This document shows positions 1 through 8,099 of a stretch of 64,000 bases of DNA, one piece after another. This stretch comes from Bacteroidota bacterium. GTDB lineage: Bacteria > Bacteroidota > Bacteroidia > Bacteroidales > F082. Every line of letters begins with the position of its first letter. Positions within the stretch are counted from its first letter, which is position 1. The DNA lies in NCBI GenBank assembly GCA_020444415.1, contig JAHLLA010000002.1, positions 62,001-126,000 of the forward strand, written 5' to 3'. A program made the translations under genes and the position numbers. Below the pieces are notes generated by a model that saw nothing but the letters and a program-made list of their open reading frames with translations, ran no database searches and was not told where the DNA came from.

Positions 1-257
1 TTGAGTATAAAGTTAGGAAATTAATTGATGAAAACATACATTTGAAAACAGAGAATCAAAAATTACTTGAAAAGTTACAGGAAGTAACTGACAAAGTGAA
101 TAATTTAACCAAAGAACTGGAAACTAATAAAAACGAATTATTTAAATATACACTGGCAAACACGCTTGAAATAGAATTTGGTGTTGAGGAAGGCAAAAAG
201 AAAATTGATAGTTTGATAAAAGAAATAGATACGTGTATTGAAGTTTTAAGTCGTTAG
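1..257 (+). CDS. ZapB-like coiled-coil cell-division protein, 5' end cut by window edge
   Basis: The frame is open from base 3 to the stop at 255-257, so the 84 visible codons are the C-terminal part of a gene that begins before the window; a TTG at 42 lies inside this frame and is not the likely start. The protein is almost wholly charged heptad-like coiled coil and ends in a segment (GKKKIDSLIKEIDTCIEVL) typical of the short coiled-coil proteins encoded just before zapA in Bacteroidota. The stop is 21 bp before zapA, so the two are probably co-transcribed. The division role is inferred from neighbour and coiled-coil form only. Confidence 0.7.
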   Translation, partial: EYKVRKLIDENIHLKTENQKLLEKLQEVTDKVNNLTKELETNKNELFKYTLANTLEIEFGVEEGKKKIDSLIKEIDTCIEVLSR

Positions 258-278
258 ATAATAGTTTGCAAAGATTAA

Positions 279-572
279 ATGGAAGCGAATCAAAATATAA
301 AAATTACAATTGCAGGCAGGCCTTACAGGTTGAGTGTGAAGTTAGAGGAAGAAGAAACTGTAAGAAAAGCCGCTGATTACGTAAATCAGACCATATTGGA
401 TTATTCAAAAGCGTTTGAATACAAAGATCAGCAAGATTTGTTTGCCATGATCGCTCTGCAAACCTCGGCTAACTCATTGCGTTTGGAAGAAGAAAGATCA
501 TTCAGAAATAAGGATTTGGAAATAAAATTATCTGAAATAGATGAAGTTTTATCATCTTATCTTGAAAAGTAA
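279..572 (+). CDS. zapA: Cell division protein ZapA
   Basis: A 97-residue protein, usual length for ZapA, which bundles FtsZ filaments at midcell. The N-terminal half (NIKITIAGRPYRLSV, then a charged helix with VRKAADYVNQ) matches the ZapA globular head, and the second half (DLFAMIALQTSANSLRLEEE onward) is the long dimerisation helix. It starts with ATG 21 bp after the coiled-coil gene and is followed by the 6S RNA, the same zapA-6S neighbourhood that is known in other bacteria. The family call is firm; the FtsZ role is from family knowledge. Confidence 0.9.
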   Translation: MEANQNIKITIAGRPYRLSVKLEEEETVRKAADYVNQTILDYSKAFEYKDQQDLFAMIALQTSANSLRLEEERSFRNKDLEIKLSEIDEVLSSYLEK

Positions 573-596
573 TAATAGCGTTCTTAAATTAATATT

Positions 597-790
597 GCCC
601 GCGTAATCCAAACTGTTTGTAAACTCAACACTACAACAATTAGGGATAAGCTCATTAAATTGTAGAACAGACCTGTTTACCTAACTGGGATTCTCTTTAT
701 TGAGGACACTGGTAGTTCGAAGATTTAGGCAGCCCTAAACGTGTCGAATCGGGGTTTACTAAACCCTTGGATTATTGCGGGCTTTTTATT
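597..790 (+). ncRNA. ssrS: 6S RNA (6S-Flavo-like), regulator of RNA polymerase
   Basis: A 244-bp gap between zapA and rny holds a long closed structure. Bases 597-611 (GCCCGCGTAATCCAA) pair with 767-782 (TTGGATTATTGCGGGC) with only a small internal mismatch, and a T-rich tail follows at 783-790. Inside are ctacaa (630s) with ttgtag (660s), the hairpin tttagg/cctaaa (724-739) flanked by ttcga/tcgaa, and gggttt/aaaccc near 752-766. A long closing stem around a large open bubble, downstream of zapA, is what is expected of 6S RNA, which mimics an open promoter and binds housekeeping RNA polymerase. Exact ends are estimates. Confidence 0.75.
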
Positions 791-816
791 TCAAGCCTGC
801 CTATAAATTACATATT

Positions 817-2358
817 ATGTACACATTAATTTTAATTGCTGTAGCCATTACAGGTTTGGCGATAGGGGTAGTTTTAACTGCTACAGTGATGAGACGTTCC
901 GTCTTAAAGAAAAGCAGAGAAGTGCTTGAAGAAGCTAAGGAAAAAGCGGAAGTGATTAAAAAAGACAAAATCCTTCAGGCCAAAGAAAAATTTCTGCAAC
1001 TCAAAGGCGAACATGAAAAAATTGTAGCCGAGAAAAACAGCATGATCCAAAAGGCTGAAAACAAAGCCCGGCAAAGGGAAGCCGCTATATCACAAAAATT
1101 TGAGGAAAACCAGCGAAAACAAAGAGAACTAGACACACTTAAAACAAATCTGTCGACTCAGTTAGAAATTCTCGAAAAAAAACAGCAGGAAGTAGACCGG
1201 ATGCACGATGAACAGATCAAGTTGCTCGAAACAGTCAGCCACTTGTCCGCAGAAGAAGCCAAGGCACAAATAGTTGAATCGCTAAAAGAAGAAGCCAATG
1301 CAGAAGCAATGGTACTTGTAAGAGAAATTGTGGATGAAGCTAAATTAACTGCCAGTCGTAAAGCCAAAAAGATCGTTATCGAAACTATCCAACGCACTGC
1401 TGCCGAGCATGCGATCGAGAACACGGTTTCCGTATTCAATATTGACAGTGACGAAATTAAAGGAAGAATCATCGGACGTGAAGGAAGAAATATCCGGGCA
1501 CTTGAAGCAATGACCGGCATAGAAATCATTATAGACGACAGCCCAGATGCTATTCTGCTTTCGGGATTTGATCCCATTCGCCGAGAAATAGCCAGGCTAT
1601 CCCTGCAAAAACTGGTTTCAGATGGCAGAATTCACCCGGCTCGTATTGAAGAAGTAGTTTCAAAAACCAAAAAGGAAGTAGATCAGGAAATTCTTGAAAC
1701 GGGCAAGCGTACTGTTATTGATCTTGGTATCCATAACATGCATCATGAGTTGATTAAACTTATCGGCCGAATGAAATACCGGGCATCATATGGACAAAAT
1801 CTATTGGCACACTCCATTGAAGTGGCCAATTTATGTGCTACCATGGCTTCTGAGCTTGGTTTGGATCCGAAAAAAGCGAAAAGGGCGGGACTGCTTCATG
1901 ATATTGGAAAGATTGCTGAAAATGAAACCGAACTCCCTCATGCCATCCTGGGAATGAAACTAGGCGAAAAATTTAAAGAAAAGCCTGAAGTAAGTAACGC
2001 CATTGGATCTCATCATGATGAAGTTGAGATGGAATCGTTGATAGCACCTATTGTGCAGGTATGTGATGCCATTTCAGGAGCGCGCCCCGGAGCCCGTCGT
2101 GAGGTAGTGGAAGCCTACATACAAAGGCTCAAAAAACTTGAAGAACTGGCACTTACTTATCCGGGTGTTGTAAAAACCTACGCCATCCAGGCCGGTCGTG
2201 AATTGCGAGTTATTGTAGGCGCTGACAAGGTAAGTGATACCGACGCTGATAAGATTTCATACGAATTATCCAGAAAAATACAGGAAGAGATGACCTATCC
2301 CGGACAGATAAAAATTACAGTCATAAGGGAAACAAGAGCCATCAGTTACGCGAAATAA
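817..2358 (+). CDS. rny: Ribonuclease Y
   Basis: A 513-residue endoribonuclease that starts mRNA decay from the inner membrane. Order: one N-terminal membrane helix (about residues 3-25), a long charged coiled coil (about 28-190), a KH RNA-binding domain with [15 protein letters not shown] near 214, and an HD metal-hydrolase domain with [10 protein letters not shown] and LLHDIGK near 358. A longer frame from TTG at 775 exists, but that codon lies inside the 6S RNA closing stem; ATG at 817 puts the membrane helix at the true N-terminus and gives the normal family length of about 515. The next gene follows after 22 bp. Confidence 0.95.
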   Translation: MYTLILIAVAITGLAIGVVLTATVMRRSVLKKSREVLEEAKEKAEVIKKDKILQAKEKFLQLKGEHEKIVAEKNSMIQKAENKARQREAAISQKFEENQRKQRELDTLKTNLSTQLEILEKKQQEVDRMHDEQIKLLETVSHLSAEEAKAQIVESLKEEANAEAMVLVREIVDEAKLTASRKAKKIVIETIQRTAAEHAIENTVSVFNIDSDEIKGRIIGREGRNIRALEAMTGIEIIIDDSPDAILLSGFDPIRREIARLSLQKLVSDGRIHPARIEEVVSKTKKEVDQEILETGKRTVIDLGIHNMHHELIKLIGRMKYRASYGQNLLAHSIEVANLCATMASELGLDPKKAKRAGLLHDIGKIAENETELPHAILGMKLGEKFKEKPEVSNAIGSHHDEVEMESLIAPIVQVCDAISGARPGARREVVEAYIQRLKKLEELALTYPGVVKTYAIQAGRELRVIVGADKVSDTDADKISYELSRKIQEEMTYPGQIKITVIRETRAISYAK

Positions 2359-2380
2359 ATTTACAACAAACAAGCAAATT

Positions 2381-2926
2381 ATGAAAAAGATTTTACTCAT
2401 CTTATCAATTGTCTTTGCATTTATTGCTATACAGGCACAGGAAGAGTCGCCAACCCTGAAAGGAAAAACCCAGTTGAATATAGGCGCAGGTTTGATGGGC
2501 TGGGGTGGACTGCAAATTTATCCCCTGCACGCAGGCATAGATTTTTTTATTGTGAATAATTTAAGCGTGGGTTTTGACATGAACTGGAGGTTGCTTAAAT
2601 CTGATTATAATAATACAGACTTTACCCACCATTTATTTGCAATCCAGGCAGTTATTGATTACCATTTTAATGAGGTGATGAAATTGTCTTATAAATGGGA
2701 TTTTTATGCTGGAATGAAAATCGGCCCCGGTTATATTACAGATGCTGAAAACGATGTAAATGACGCTTTAAATTCAAGTGTACGGTTCTTTTTAGATGCA
2801 AGGCTTGGTGTCCGTTATTATATCAATCCTAAACTGGCGTTGAATGCAGAAGGAGGGATCATGAGGGTGAATGATGTTAGTGCCACCAATTCAGCTTTTA
2901 CAGTAGGTCTATCCCTTAAAATGTAA
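2381..2926 (+). CDS. Small outer-membrane beta-barrel protein
   Basis: A 181-residue protein with a signal peptide (MKKILLILSIVFAFIAIQAQ, cleavage likely after AQA) followed by alternating beta strands: GKTQLNIGAGLMGWGG, HAGIDFFIVNNLSVGFDMNW, GMKIGPGY, RLGVRYYINPKLALNAEGG and a final strand ending GLSLKM. This is the pattern of small eight-stranded OmpA/OmpX-like barrels common in Bacteroidota. It lies 22 bp after rny, so it may be read through from that gene, and it is followed by a second barrel gene with its own promoter. No specific function can be assigned. Confidence 0.75.
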   Translation: MKKILLILSIVFAFIAIQAQEESPTLKGKTQLNIGAGLMGWGGLQIYPLHAGIDFFIVNNLSVGFDMNWRLLKSDYNNTDFTHHLFAIQAVIDYHFNEVMKLSYKWDFYAGMKIGPGYITDAENDVNDALNSSVRFFLDARLGVRYYINPKLALNAEGGIMRVNDVSATNSAFTVGLSLKM

Positions 2927-2934
2927 TGACATTA

Positions 2935-2967
2935 TTTGACAATAATCAATTTTAAATTTTATATTTG
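2935..2967 (+). promoter_or_regulatory. Bacteroidota-type promoter for the second barrel gene
   Basis: TTTG at 2935-2938 and TATATTTG at 2960-2967, 21 bp apart, match the phylum's housekeeping promoter consensus (TTTG, about 19-22 bp, TAnnTTTG). The expected transcript start is about 30-35 nt before the ATG at 3008. Confidence 0.8.
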
Positions 2968-3007
2968 CACTCAATTTTAATCCAAATTACTAAAAATAAA
3001 TATTGTT

Positions 3008-3553
3008 ATGAAAAAAATAGTGACTTTTTTACTAATCGGAATGCTCTCATTATCATTGCATTCTCAACATATTTTTAATAAAGGCGACTTGCTCTTTAAT
3101 GCAGGTATTGGTTTAGGAGCATACGACGGATGGATACCTTCCATTAATGTCAGTGGTGAAATAGGCGTCATACCAACCGGAGATATCGGTCTTGTTTCGT
3201 TCGGCGGAATTATGGCTTATAAATATTCGAATTGGTCTAATTCTATATATGGTGGTACTTATAAATACAACTACAGTCAATTTACCGTTGGTCCTCGTGC
3301 TGCCTGGCACGTGCACGCTTTTGAAAGTGATAAATGGGATGCTTATGCAGGTCTTGGTGCCGGAGTCAGGTTCTGGACTAATTACGATTGGGACTATGAC
3401 CATAACGAATATGTGAATAAAGCTAAGGTTAGTCCTTATGTTGAAGCTTTTGTAGGTGGAAGAATGATGTTTAGTGAATCTTTCGGATTATTTGGAGAGC
3501 TAGGCTATGGAACTTTATCAGTCTTAAAATTTGGAGTCACGTTTGGTTTTTAG
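3008..3553 (+). CDS. Small outer-membrane beta-barrel protein
   Basis: A 181-residue protein with signal peptide (MKKIVTFLLIGMLSLSLHSQ) and a glycine- and tyrosine-rich run of beta strands (LLFNAGIGLGAYDGW, FTVGPRAAWHVHAF, WDAYAGLGAGVRFW, VSPYVEAFVGGRMMF) ending in GVTFGF, an aromatic last residue as expected for outer-membrane assembly. It is the same length and general design as the preceding gene but the sequences are not obviously similar. A strong own promoter lies at 2935-2967 and a hairpin terminator at 3573-3600. Specific role unknown. Confidence 0.75.
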   Translation: MKKIVTFLLIGMLSLSLHSQHIFNKGDLLFNAGIGLGAYDGWIPSINVSGEIGVIPTGDIGLVSFGGIMAYKYSNWSNSIYGGTYKYNYSQFTVGPRAAWHVHAFESDKWDAYAGLGAGVRFWTNYDWDYDHNEYVNKAKVSPYVEAFVGGRMMFSESFGLFGELGYGTLSVLKFGVTFGF

Positions 3554-3572
3554 ATACGTCAAATTAACATAT

Positions 3573-3600
3573 AAAAAAAGCGGCTTTCGCCGCTTTTTTT
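3573..3600. terminator. Bidirectional intrinsic terminator
   Basis: A 12-bp stem (AAAAAAAGCGGC at 3573-3584 with GCCGCTTTTTTT at 3589-3600) closes a TTTC loop. A-run and T-run make it work in both directions, between the barrel gene (+) and the TPR lipoprotein (-), whose stop codon (3599-3601) overlaps the T-run. Confidence 0.9.
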
Positions 3601-4120
3601 ATTGGTTTTTCTCGAATTCCAATATAAGTTCTTCAGGTGTTTTACCCAGGTTTTTTAACGACATTTCCGCGTCATCTGCAAAATCGCTATCCGGATATTT
3701 TTCGAGGAATTCCTCGTAATACGTTTTTGCATTTTCAAGATCCCTTAGTTGATCTTCGTATACAAAGGCTTTCAAAAATAATACGGAAGGCGTCTTTTCA
3801 TAATCAGGATAATCGGAAAGAAGTGCATTGAATAATTCAATTGTTTCTTTCGGGCGTTGCAAATTCATGGAGAGATCCGAAGCTCTGAATAGGTACAATG
3901 GCGCCAAAGTATCACCTGGAAATTCATCTGCATATTGCTCATAAAGCGTAATCAGGTTGATTGCATCTTCCTTGCTTATCTGAACATCCTGGCTGTTATA
4001 CAATTTATTCTCCATGGAATCAATAGAATCCATTAAACCAGTTTTATTCGCTTCCTTTTGGGGGCCTGAACACGATAAGCCAACGAACAGAATCACGATA
4101 AAAAAATAATACTTTCTCAT
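3599..4120 (-). CDS. TPR-containing lipoprotein
   Basis: A 173-residue protein with a lipoprotein signal peptide ending in the lipobox GLSC (Cys17), then an acidic linker and three TPR-like helix pairs (for example APLYLFRASDLSMNLQRPKE and AKTYYEEFLEKYPDSDFADD). The repeat style resembles the TPRs of BamD and YbgF/CpoB, so an envelope scaffold role is plausible but unproven. It is the last gene of ruvX-def-lipoprotein on the minus strand, 33 bp after def. Whether the lipid anchor faces periplasm or surface cannot be told. Confidence 0.75.
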   Translation of the reverse strand: MRKYYFFIVILFVGLSCSGPQKEANKTGLMDSIDSMENKLYNSQDVQISKEDAINLITLYEQYADEFPGDTLAPLYLFRASDLSMNLQRPKETIELFNALLSDYPDYEKTPSVLFLKAFVYEDQLRDLENAKTYYEEFLEKYPDSDFADDAEMSLKNLGKTPEELILEFEKNQ

Positions 4121-4153
4121 TTTATCTTAGTTTTTAAATATCAATTTACAAAT

Positions 4154-4726
4154 TTACTTTTTTCCTTTTTTCTTCGGAAGAATCATTTTATATCCCGGAT
4201 CAATTTTTCCGGTTGATATATCATTTAGCTTCCTTTTCAGGAGTACTTTTTTTAATTGTGGCAATCTTTCGATAAAAACAACTCCGTCAGTGTGATCAAA
4301 TTCATGCTGGATAATACGCGCAATTAAGCCTTCAAATTTTTCAGCTTCGTGAAAGTTAAAATTTTCATCATAGTAACTTAAATAGACTATATCAGGCCTC
4401 CGTACATATTCCCTTATTTCAGGCACACTCAGGCATCCTTCCTCCATTTCTATTAATTCACCTTCTTCATCCACTATTTCTGCATTTATGAATACCTTTT
4501 TAAAGTCTTTTGTCTCAGGGTATTCTTCCTCATAAGGGGTGGCGTCAATTATAAATAACCTGATGGCCCGGTTGATTTGTTGCGCAGCCAAACCTATACC
4601 TTTTGAGAAATACATGGTCTCGAACATATCTTCAATGAGTTCGTGTAAACCGGGATAATCCTGATCAATTTTCTCACCTTTCTTTTTTAATACCGGGTGA
4701 CCATATGCTGTGATTGGTAAAATCAT
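4154..4726 (-). CDS. def: Peptide deformylase
   Basis: A 190-residue cytoplasmic metalloenzyme that removes the formyl group from new N-terminal methionines. All three signature motifs are present: GIGLAAQQ (residues 43-50), EEGCLSVPE with metal ligand Cys98, and QHEFDHTDG with ligands His141 and His145 and catalytic Glu142. Its ATG shares one base with the TAA stop of ruvX (TAATG), so translation is likely coupled. A lysine-rich C-terminal tail (PKKKGKK) is not part of the catalytic core. Confidence 0.96.
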   Translation of the reverse strand: MILPITAYGHPVLKKKGEKIDQDYPGLHELIEDMFETMYFSKGIGLAAQQINRAIRLFIIDATPYEEEYPETKDFKKVFINAEIVDEEGELIEMEEGCLSVPEIREYVRRPDIVYLSYYDENFNFHEAEKFEGLIARIIQHEFDHTDGVVFIERLPQLKKVLLKRKLNDISTGKIDPGYKMILPKKKGKK

Positions 4727-5151
4727 TAACTATTTCTTTTTTCAGTTGAACTTAGATATGATTGTAATAACAAAGTAGCACTCACTTTATCTACTAACGC
4801 TTTATCTCGTCTTTTCTTTTTACTTAACCCACCTTCAATCATGGCATCGAAAGCCATCTTCGATGTAAACCTTTCATCATACCTCTCAATTTTTACCTGC
4901 GGGTATTTTTTGATTAGTTTTTTTACAAATGGCTCTATAAACCTGCTGGCATCCGATGGCTGATTCCTCATATCCTTAGGCTCTCCAACAACAATTGCTT
5001 CTACATTATTTTCTTTCAAATACACTTCGAGGAATTGCCATATATCACTTGAATGAACAGTAGAAATTCCATTTGAAGTGATTTGCAATTCATCGGTAGC
5101 AGCAATGCCAACCCTCTTTTGCCCGTAATCAATTGCCAGTATTCGTCCCAT
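4726..5151 (-). CDS. ruvX: RuvX/YqgF-family RNase H-fold nuclease
   Basis: A 141-residue protein of the YqgF family (pre-16S rRNA processing nuclease, also annotated Holliday-junction resolvase-like). Visible motifs: MGRILAIDYGQKRVGIA (first acidic strand, Asp8), VVGEPKD, and ERYDERFTS with the second acidic group. A TTG 15 bp upstream (5166) could add five residues, but the promoter -7 element at 5164-5171 covers that codon, so ATG at 5151 is preferred. First gene of ruvX-def-lipoprotein; its stop overlaps the def start by one base. Confidence 0.92.
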   Translation of the reverse strand: MGRILAIDYGQKRVGIAATDELQITSNGISTVHSSDIWQFLEVYLKENNVEAIVVGEPKDMRNQPSDASRFIEPFVKKLIKKYPQVKIERYDERFTSKMAFDAMIEGGLSKKKRRDKALVDKVSATLLLQSYLSSTEKRNS

Positions 5152-5163
5152 AGATTCAGTCCG

Positions 5164-5171
5164 CAAAAATA
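5164..5171 (-). promoter_or_regulatory. -7 promoter element for ruvX-def
   Basis: On the minus strand the bases read TATTTTTG, a full TAnnTTTG match, only 12 nt before the ruvX ATG. No clear TTTG lies about 20 bp further upstream. The transcript leader would be only a few nucleotides long. Confidence 0.55.
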
Positions 5172-5223
5172 GTATTTTTTAATATGTTGATTTTTAATAT
5201 TTTTATCCACTTAAGAAATTCAT

Positions 5224-6039
5224 ATGAAAGAACTGGAATTGTTAATAAATCACGCATGGCAAAACAGGTCATTGCTTCAGCAAAAGGAATACTCAAAAGC
5301 CGTTGAAGGTACCCTTGAACTTTTGGATAAAGGTAAAATCAGGGTAGCTGAGCAAATTGCAGATACATGGAAAGTAAATGATTGGGTAAAGAAAGCAGTC
5401 ATTTTATACTTTTTGGTTCGACAAATGCAAGTTGACGAAGTAGGTATTTTTGAATTTCACGACAAAATACCTTTGAAACGTAATTATGCTTCGCAGGGAA
5501 TAAGAGTCGTTCCGCACGCCGTATCAAGATTTGGATCGTATATTGCCCCGAACGTGATACTGATGCCCTCTTATGTTAATATTGGTGCTTATGTAGATAC
5601 CGGAACCATGGTAGATACCTGGGCTACGGTAGGCTCATGTGCTCAGATTGGAAAAAATGTGCATCTGAGCGGTGGCGTAGGGATAGGAGGGGTGCTGGAA
5701 CCTGTTCAGGCCGCACCTGTAATTATTGAAGATGACTGTTTTATTGGTTCACGAAGTATCGTAGTGGAAGGTGTGCATATTGGTAAAGAAGCTGTTCTGG
5801 GTGCCAATGTTGTTATCACACAATCCACAAAAATAATCGACGTAAGCAAAAGTGAAGCGGTAGAATATAAAGGATATATCCCACACGGTTCTGTAGTAAT
5901 TCCGGGTAGTTACCAAAAAGATTTTCCGGCTGGAAGCTACAATGTATCATGTGCTCTGATCATTGGAAAACGAAAAGAATCTACAGATAAAAAAACCTCA
6001 TTGAATGATGCCCTCAGAAACTTCAGCGTTTCCGTTTAA
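5224..6039 (+). CDS. dapD: 2,3,4,5-tetrahydropyridine-2,6-dicarboxylate N-succinyltransferase
   Basis: A 271-residue enzyme of the succinylase branch of lysine/diaminopimelate synthesis; it transfers succinyl from succinyl-CoA. An N-terminal helical domain (about 1-95) is followed by a left-handed beta-helix of hexapeptide repeats (NVILMPSYVNIGAYVDTGTM, VGSCAQIGKNVHLSGGVGIG, FIGSRSIVVEGVHIGKEAVLGANVVI), as in DapD trimers. Length fits the family. It stands alone between the divergent ruvX operon and a 450-bp non-coding stretch. Its presence indicates the succinylase rather than the DapL route, although the other pathway genes are not here. Confidence 0.95.
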   Translation: MKELELLINHAWQNRSLLQQKEYSKAVEGTLELLDKGKIRVAEQIADTWKVNDWVKKAVILYFLVRQMQVDEVGIFEFHDKIPLKRNYASQGIRVVPHAVSRFGSYIAPNVILMPSYVNIGAYVDTGTMVDTWATVGSCAQIGKNVHLSGGVGIGGVLEPVQAAPVIIEDDCFIGSRSIVVEGVHIGKEAVLGANVVITQSTKIIDVSKSEAVEYKGYIPHGSVVIPGSYQKDFPAGSYNVSCALIIGKRKESTDKKTSLNDALRNFSVSV

Positions 6040-6065
6040 TTAAAAAAGAAGATTGTATCATATTT

Positions 6066-6362
6066 ATGGACATATCAGATTTCACAAGGATCGAAACAAC
6101 TGATTTCGTTTTACAACATGAAGACGGGGCAGTATTTGGCAACTTTGAAGTAAGTGAAATTGTATATCTTGCTTTTTCTTACTTCTAAACCCCCTTTAAG
6201 CATTTAACTGGCCTACAAGAGATGGTTTATCGCTATTATACTCGTAGTAAAAGTAAGCCACTGCCACAAAGTGGATATGATATTCATCCTGATTATTACC
6301 TTACAACCAATGTCAGTGCAATGTCATGTTTAAAATTGCTTTATTTCGGTATGAAAATTTAA
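6066..6362 (+). pseudogene. Possible broken small gene (one in-frame stop)
   Basis: From ATG at 6066 the frame runs 40 codons (MDISDFTRIETTDFVLQHED...) to TAA at 6186-6188, then stays open in the same frame for another 57 codons past an ATG at 6222 (MVYRYYTRSKSKPLPQSGYD...) to TAA at 6360-6362. Composition of both halves looks protein-like rather than random. Either this is a gene of about 98 codons broken by one stop, two tiny genes, or chance. I do not recognise the product. Confidence 0.3.
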
Positions 6363-6449
6363 GGTCGTATATCTCTGATTCTATACATAGAAAACATCTT
6401 CCCTTAACATTTATTAACAGCTAAAAACATGCGGTTAATTGATTTGTTA

Positions 6450-6457
6450 TAATTTTG
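6450..6457 (+). promoter_or_regulatory. -7 promoter element for the S41 protease
   Basis: TAATTTTG matches TAnnTTTG, 32 nt before the ATG at 6490. It lies inside the longer reading frame starting TTG at 6439, which argues against that earlier start. No clear -33 partner. Confidence 0.5.
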
Positions 6458-6489
6458 AAGCGAATTGCAACCATAAAATTCTAATCTAC

Positions 6490-8097
6490 ATGAGAAATAT
6501 CATTTTATCATTCATTATACTTTCTGCATTTGGTATTCATAGCATGACGGCCCAGTCTCATTTTAACGAGATGGACCAGGTGGAAACCACCAAAAAACTT
6601 GGTACGCTGATGCATATCATCAATAATTTTTACGTGGATACACTTGATATGTCTGAAGTTACTGAAAAAGCCATTATTTATACTTTAAAGGAACTCGATC
6701 CGCATTCGGCCTATATTTCAAAAGATGATGTTGAGAAAGCCAATGAGCCGCTTGAAGGAAGTTTTGAAGGTGTTGGACTTACATTTCAGTTATTTAAAGA
6801 TACAATCCTGGTTATTTCACCCATTCCAGGTGGGCCTTCTGACAAGGTGGGCATCATGGCAGGCGACAAGATCATTACCGTTGATGGTGAAAACGCATTT
6901 GGTGACAACATAGATAATGAATGGGTAATGGATCACTTAAGAGGGAAGAAAGGTACAGAAGTGGCTGTTGGTATATACAGGAAAAACAATAAAAGTTTAC
7001 TTGATTTCACCATTATCAGGGATGAGATACCTATCAATAGCATGGATGCAGCTTTTATGCTCGATAAGGAAACCGGTTATATTAAGTTAAACCGTTTCGC
7101 AAAAAACTCTTTGGATGAAGTAAATGCAGCCCTCGCAGAGTTGAAATTAAAAGGTATGCAAAACCTTGTTTTTGATCTGCGGGGCAACTCAGGAGGATAC
7201 CTCGGAACGGCCATGTCAATTGCAGATGAATTTTTAAAAGCAAACGAACTAATTGTATATACAGAAGGTGTAAACAGTCCGCGACAGGAACTTAATGCCA
7301 CGGCAGGTGGCAATTTTGAAGAAGGAAAACTGATCGTCCTGATCAATGAGGGGTCTGCTTCTGCCAGTGAGATAGTTGCGGGGGCCGTGCAGGATTGGGA
7401 CCGTGGAATGATCGTTGGAAGACGTTCATTTGGAAAAGGATTAGTGCAACGGCCTTTTAAATTGCCTGATGGATCGCTGGTGCGATTAACAGTTGCCCGG
7501 TATCATACGCCATCCGGCAGATACATTCAAAGCCCATATGATGATGGAAGTGAAGCGTATTACAAAGATTTTATGAACAGGATGGAATCCGGTGAACTAA
7601 TGCATCCTGACAGCATTACATTTCCTGACTCATTGAAATATAAAACAAAAGGGGGAAGAATAGTCTATGGCGGTGGTGGTATCATGCCTGATGTTTTTGT
7701 GCCTTTTGATTCAACCCGTTATAACCAGGTACTAACCTCACTCATCAGAAAAGGTGTGATTAACGGATTTGTGAATGAATTTTTGGACGATAACCGGAAA
7801 TCTTTGTTGAAAGAGTATCCGGAATTTGATGCATTCGATAAAAACTTTCAGCTTTCTTCTGATGATTTTGATGCTTTTTTAAAGCAGGGCGAAGAAGAGG
7901 AAGTGTTAACAGAAGAAAATAAATCCAACTTTAATGAAACTTTTGTTAAACTTCAATTAAAAGCGTTGATAGCAAGAAACCTCTACGAAACAGGTTCCTA
8001 TTTTGAAGTACTGGCACCTTCTGATCATGAAATTAATAAAGCACTTGAATTAATCCATGAGGAAACCACTTATGAAAGTTTCGGTTTAAGCCAATAG
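6490..8097 (+). CDS. S41-family carboxy-terminal processing protease (CtpA/Prc-like)
   Basis: A 535-residue exported serine protease. Signal peptide (RNIILSFIILSAFGIHSMTA), N-terminal helical segment, a PDZ domain (about 85-165; GVGLTFQLFKDTILVISPIPGG), then the S41 core with LVFDLRGNSGGYL, the nucleophile motif NEGSASASEI and catalytic-lysine motif RSFGKGLVQ. The C-terminal 130 residues are a helical extension usual in Bacteroidota members. Such enzymes trim C-termini of periplasmic proteins; the substrate here is unknown. ATG 6490 is chosen because the signal peptide begins there. The gene ends 2 bp before the convergent tsaC stop. Confidence 0.93.
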   Translation: MRNIILSFIILSAFGIHSMTAQSHFNEMDQVETTKKLGTLMHIINNFYVDTLDMSEVTEKAIIYTLKELDPHSAYISKDDVEKANEPLEGSFEGVGLTFQLFKDTILVISPIPGGPSDKVGIMAGDKIITVDGENAFGDNIDNEWVMDHLRGKKGTEVAVGIYRKNNKSLLDFTIIRDEIPINSMDAAFMLDKETGYIKLNRFAKNSLDEVNAALAELKLKGMQNLVFDLRGNSGGYLGTAMSIADEFLKANELIVYTEGVNSPRQELNATAGGNFEEGKLIVLINEGSASASEIVAGAVQDWDRGMIVGRRSFGKGLVQRPFKLPDGSLVRLTVARYHTPSGRYIQSPYDDGSEAYYKDFMNRMESGELMHPDSITFPDSLKYKTKGGRIVYGGGGIMPDVFVPFDSTRYNQVLTSLIRKGVINGFVNEFLDDNRKSLLKEYPEFDAFDKNFQLSSDDFDAFLKQGEEEEVLTEENKSNFNETFVKLQLKALIARNLYETGSYFEVLAPSDHEINKALELIHEETTYESFGLSQ

Positions 8098-8099
8098 AC

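Larger units (their letters stand above)
6040..6489. other. 450-bp stretch without an intact gene, between dapD and the S41 protease
   Basis: The longest gap in the window. It holds the interrupted frame described at 6066-6362 and the -7 promoter element at 6450-6457. I see no strong hairpin, tRNA or repeat in it. Confidence 0.6.

Noticed and set aside
775-816. N-terminal extension of rny from TTG 775
   Set aside because: Bases are part of the 6S RNA 3' stem and terminator; ATG 817 gives the normal RNase Y length and membrane helix.
1158-1577. 139-codon minus-strand frame inside rny
   Set aside because: Antisense shadow of a well-supported gene; Ser/Ile-rich with no recognisable domain.
6040-6489. 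Possible riboswitch or leader RNA upstream of the S41 protease
   Set aside because: No stable long-range pairing or terminator/anti-terminator pair was visible; the -7 box lies only 32 nt before the start codon.
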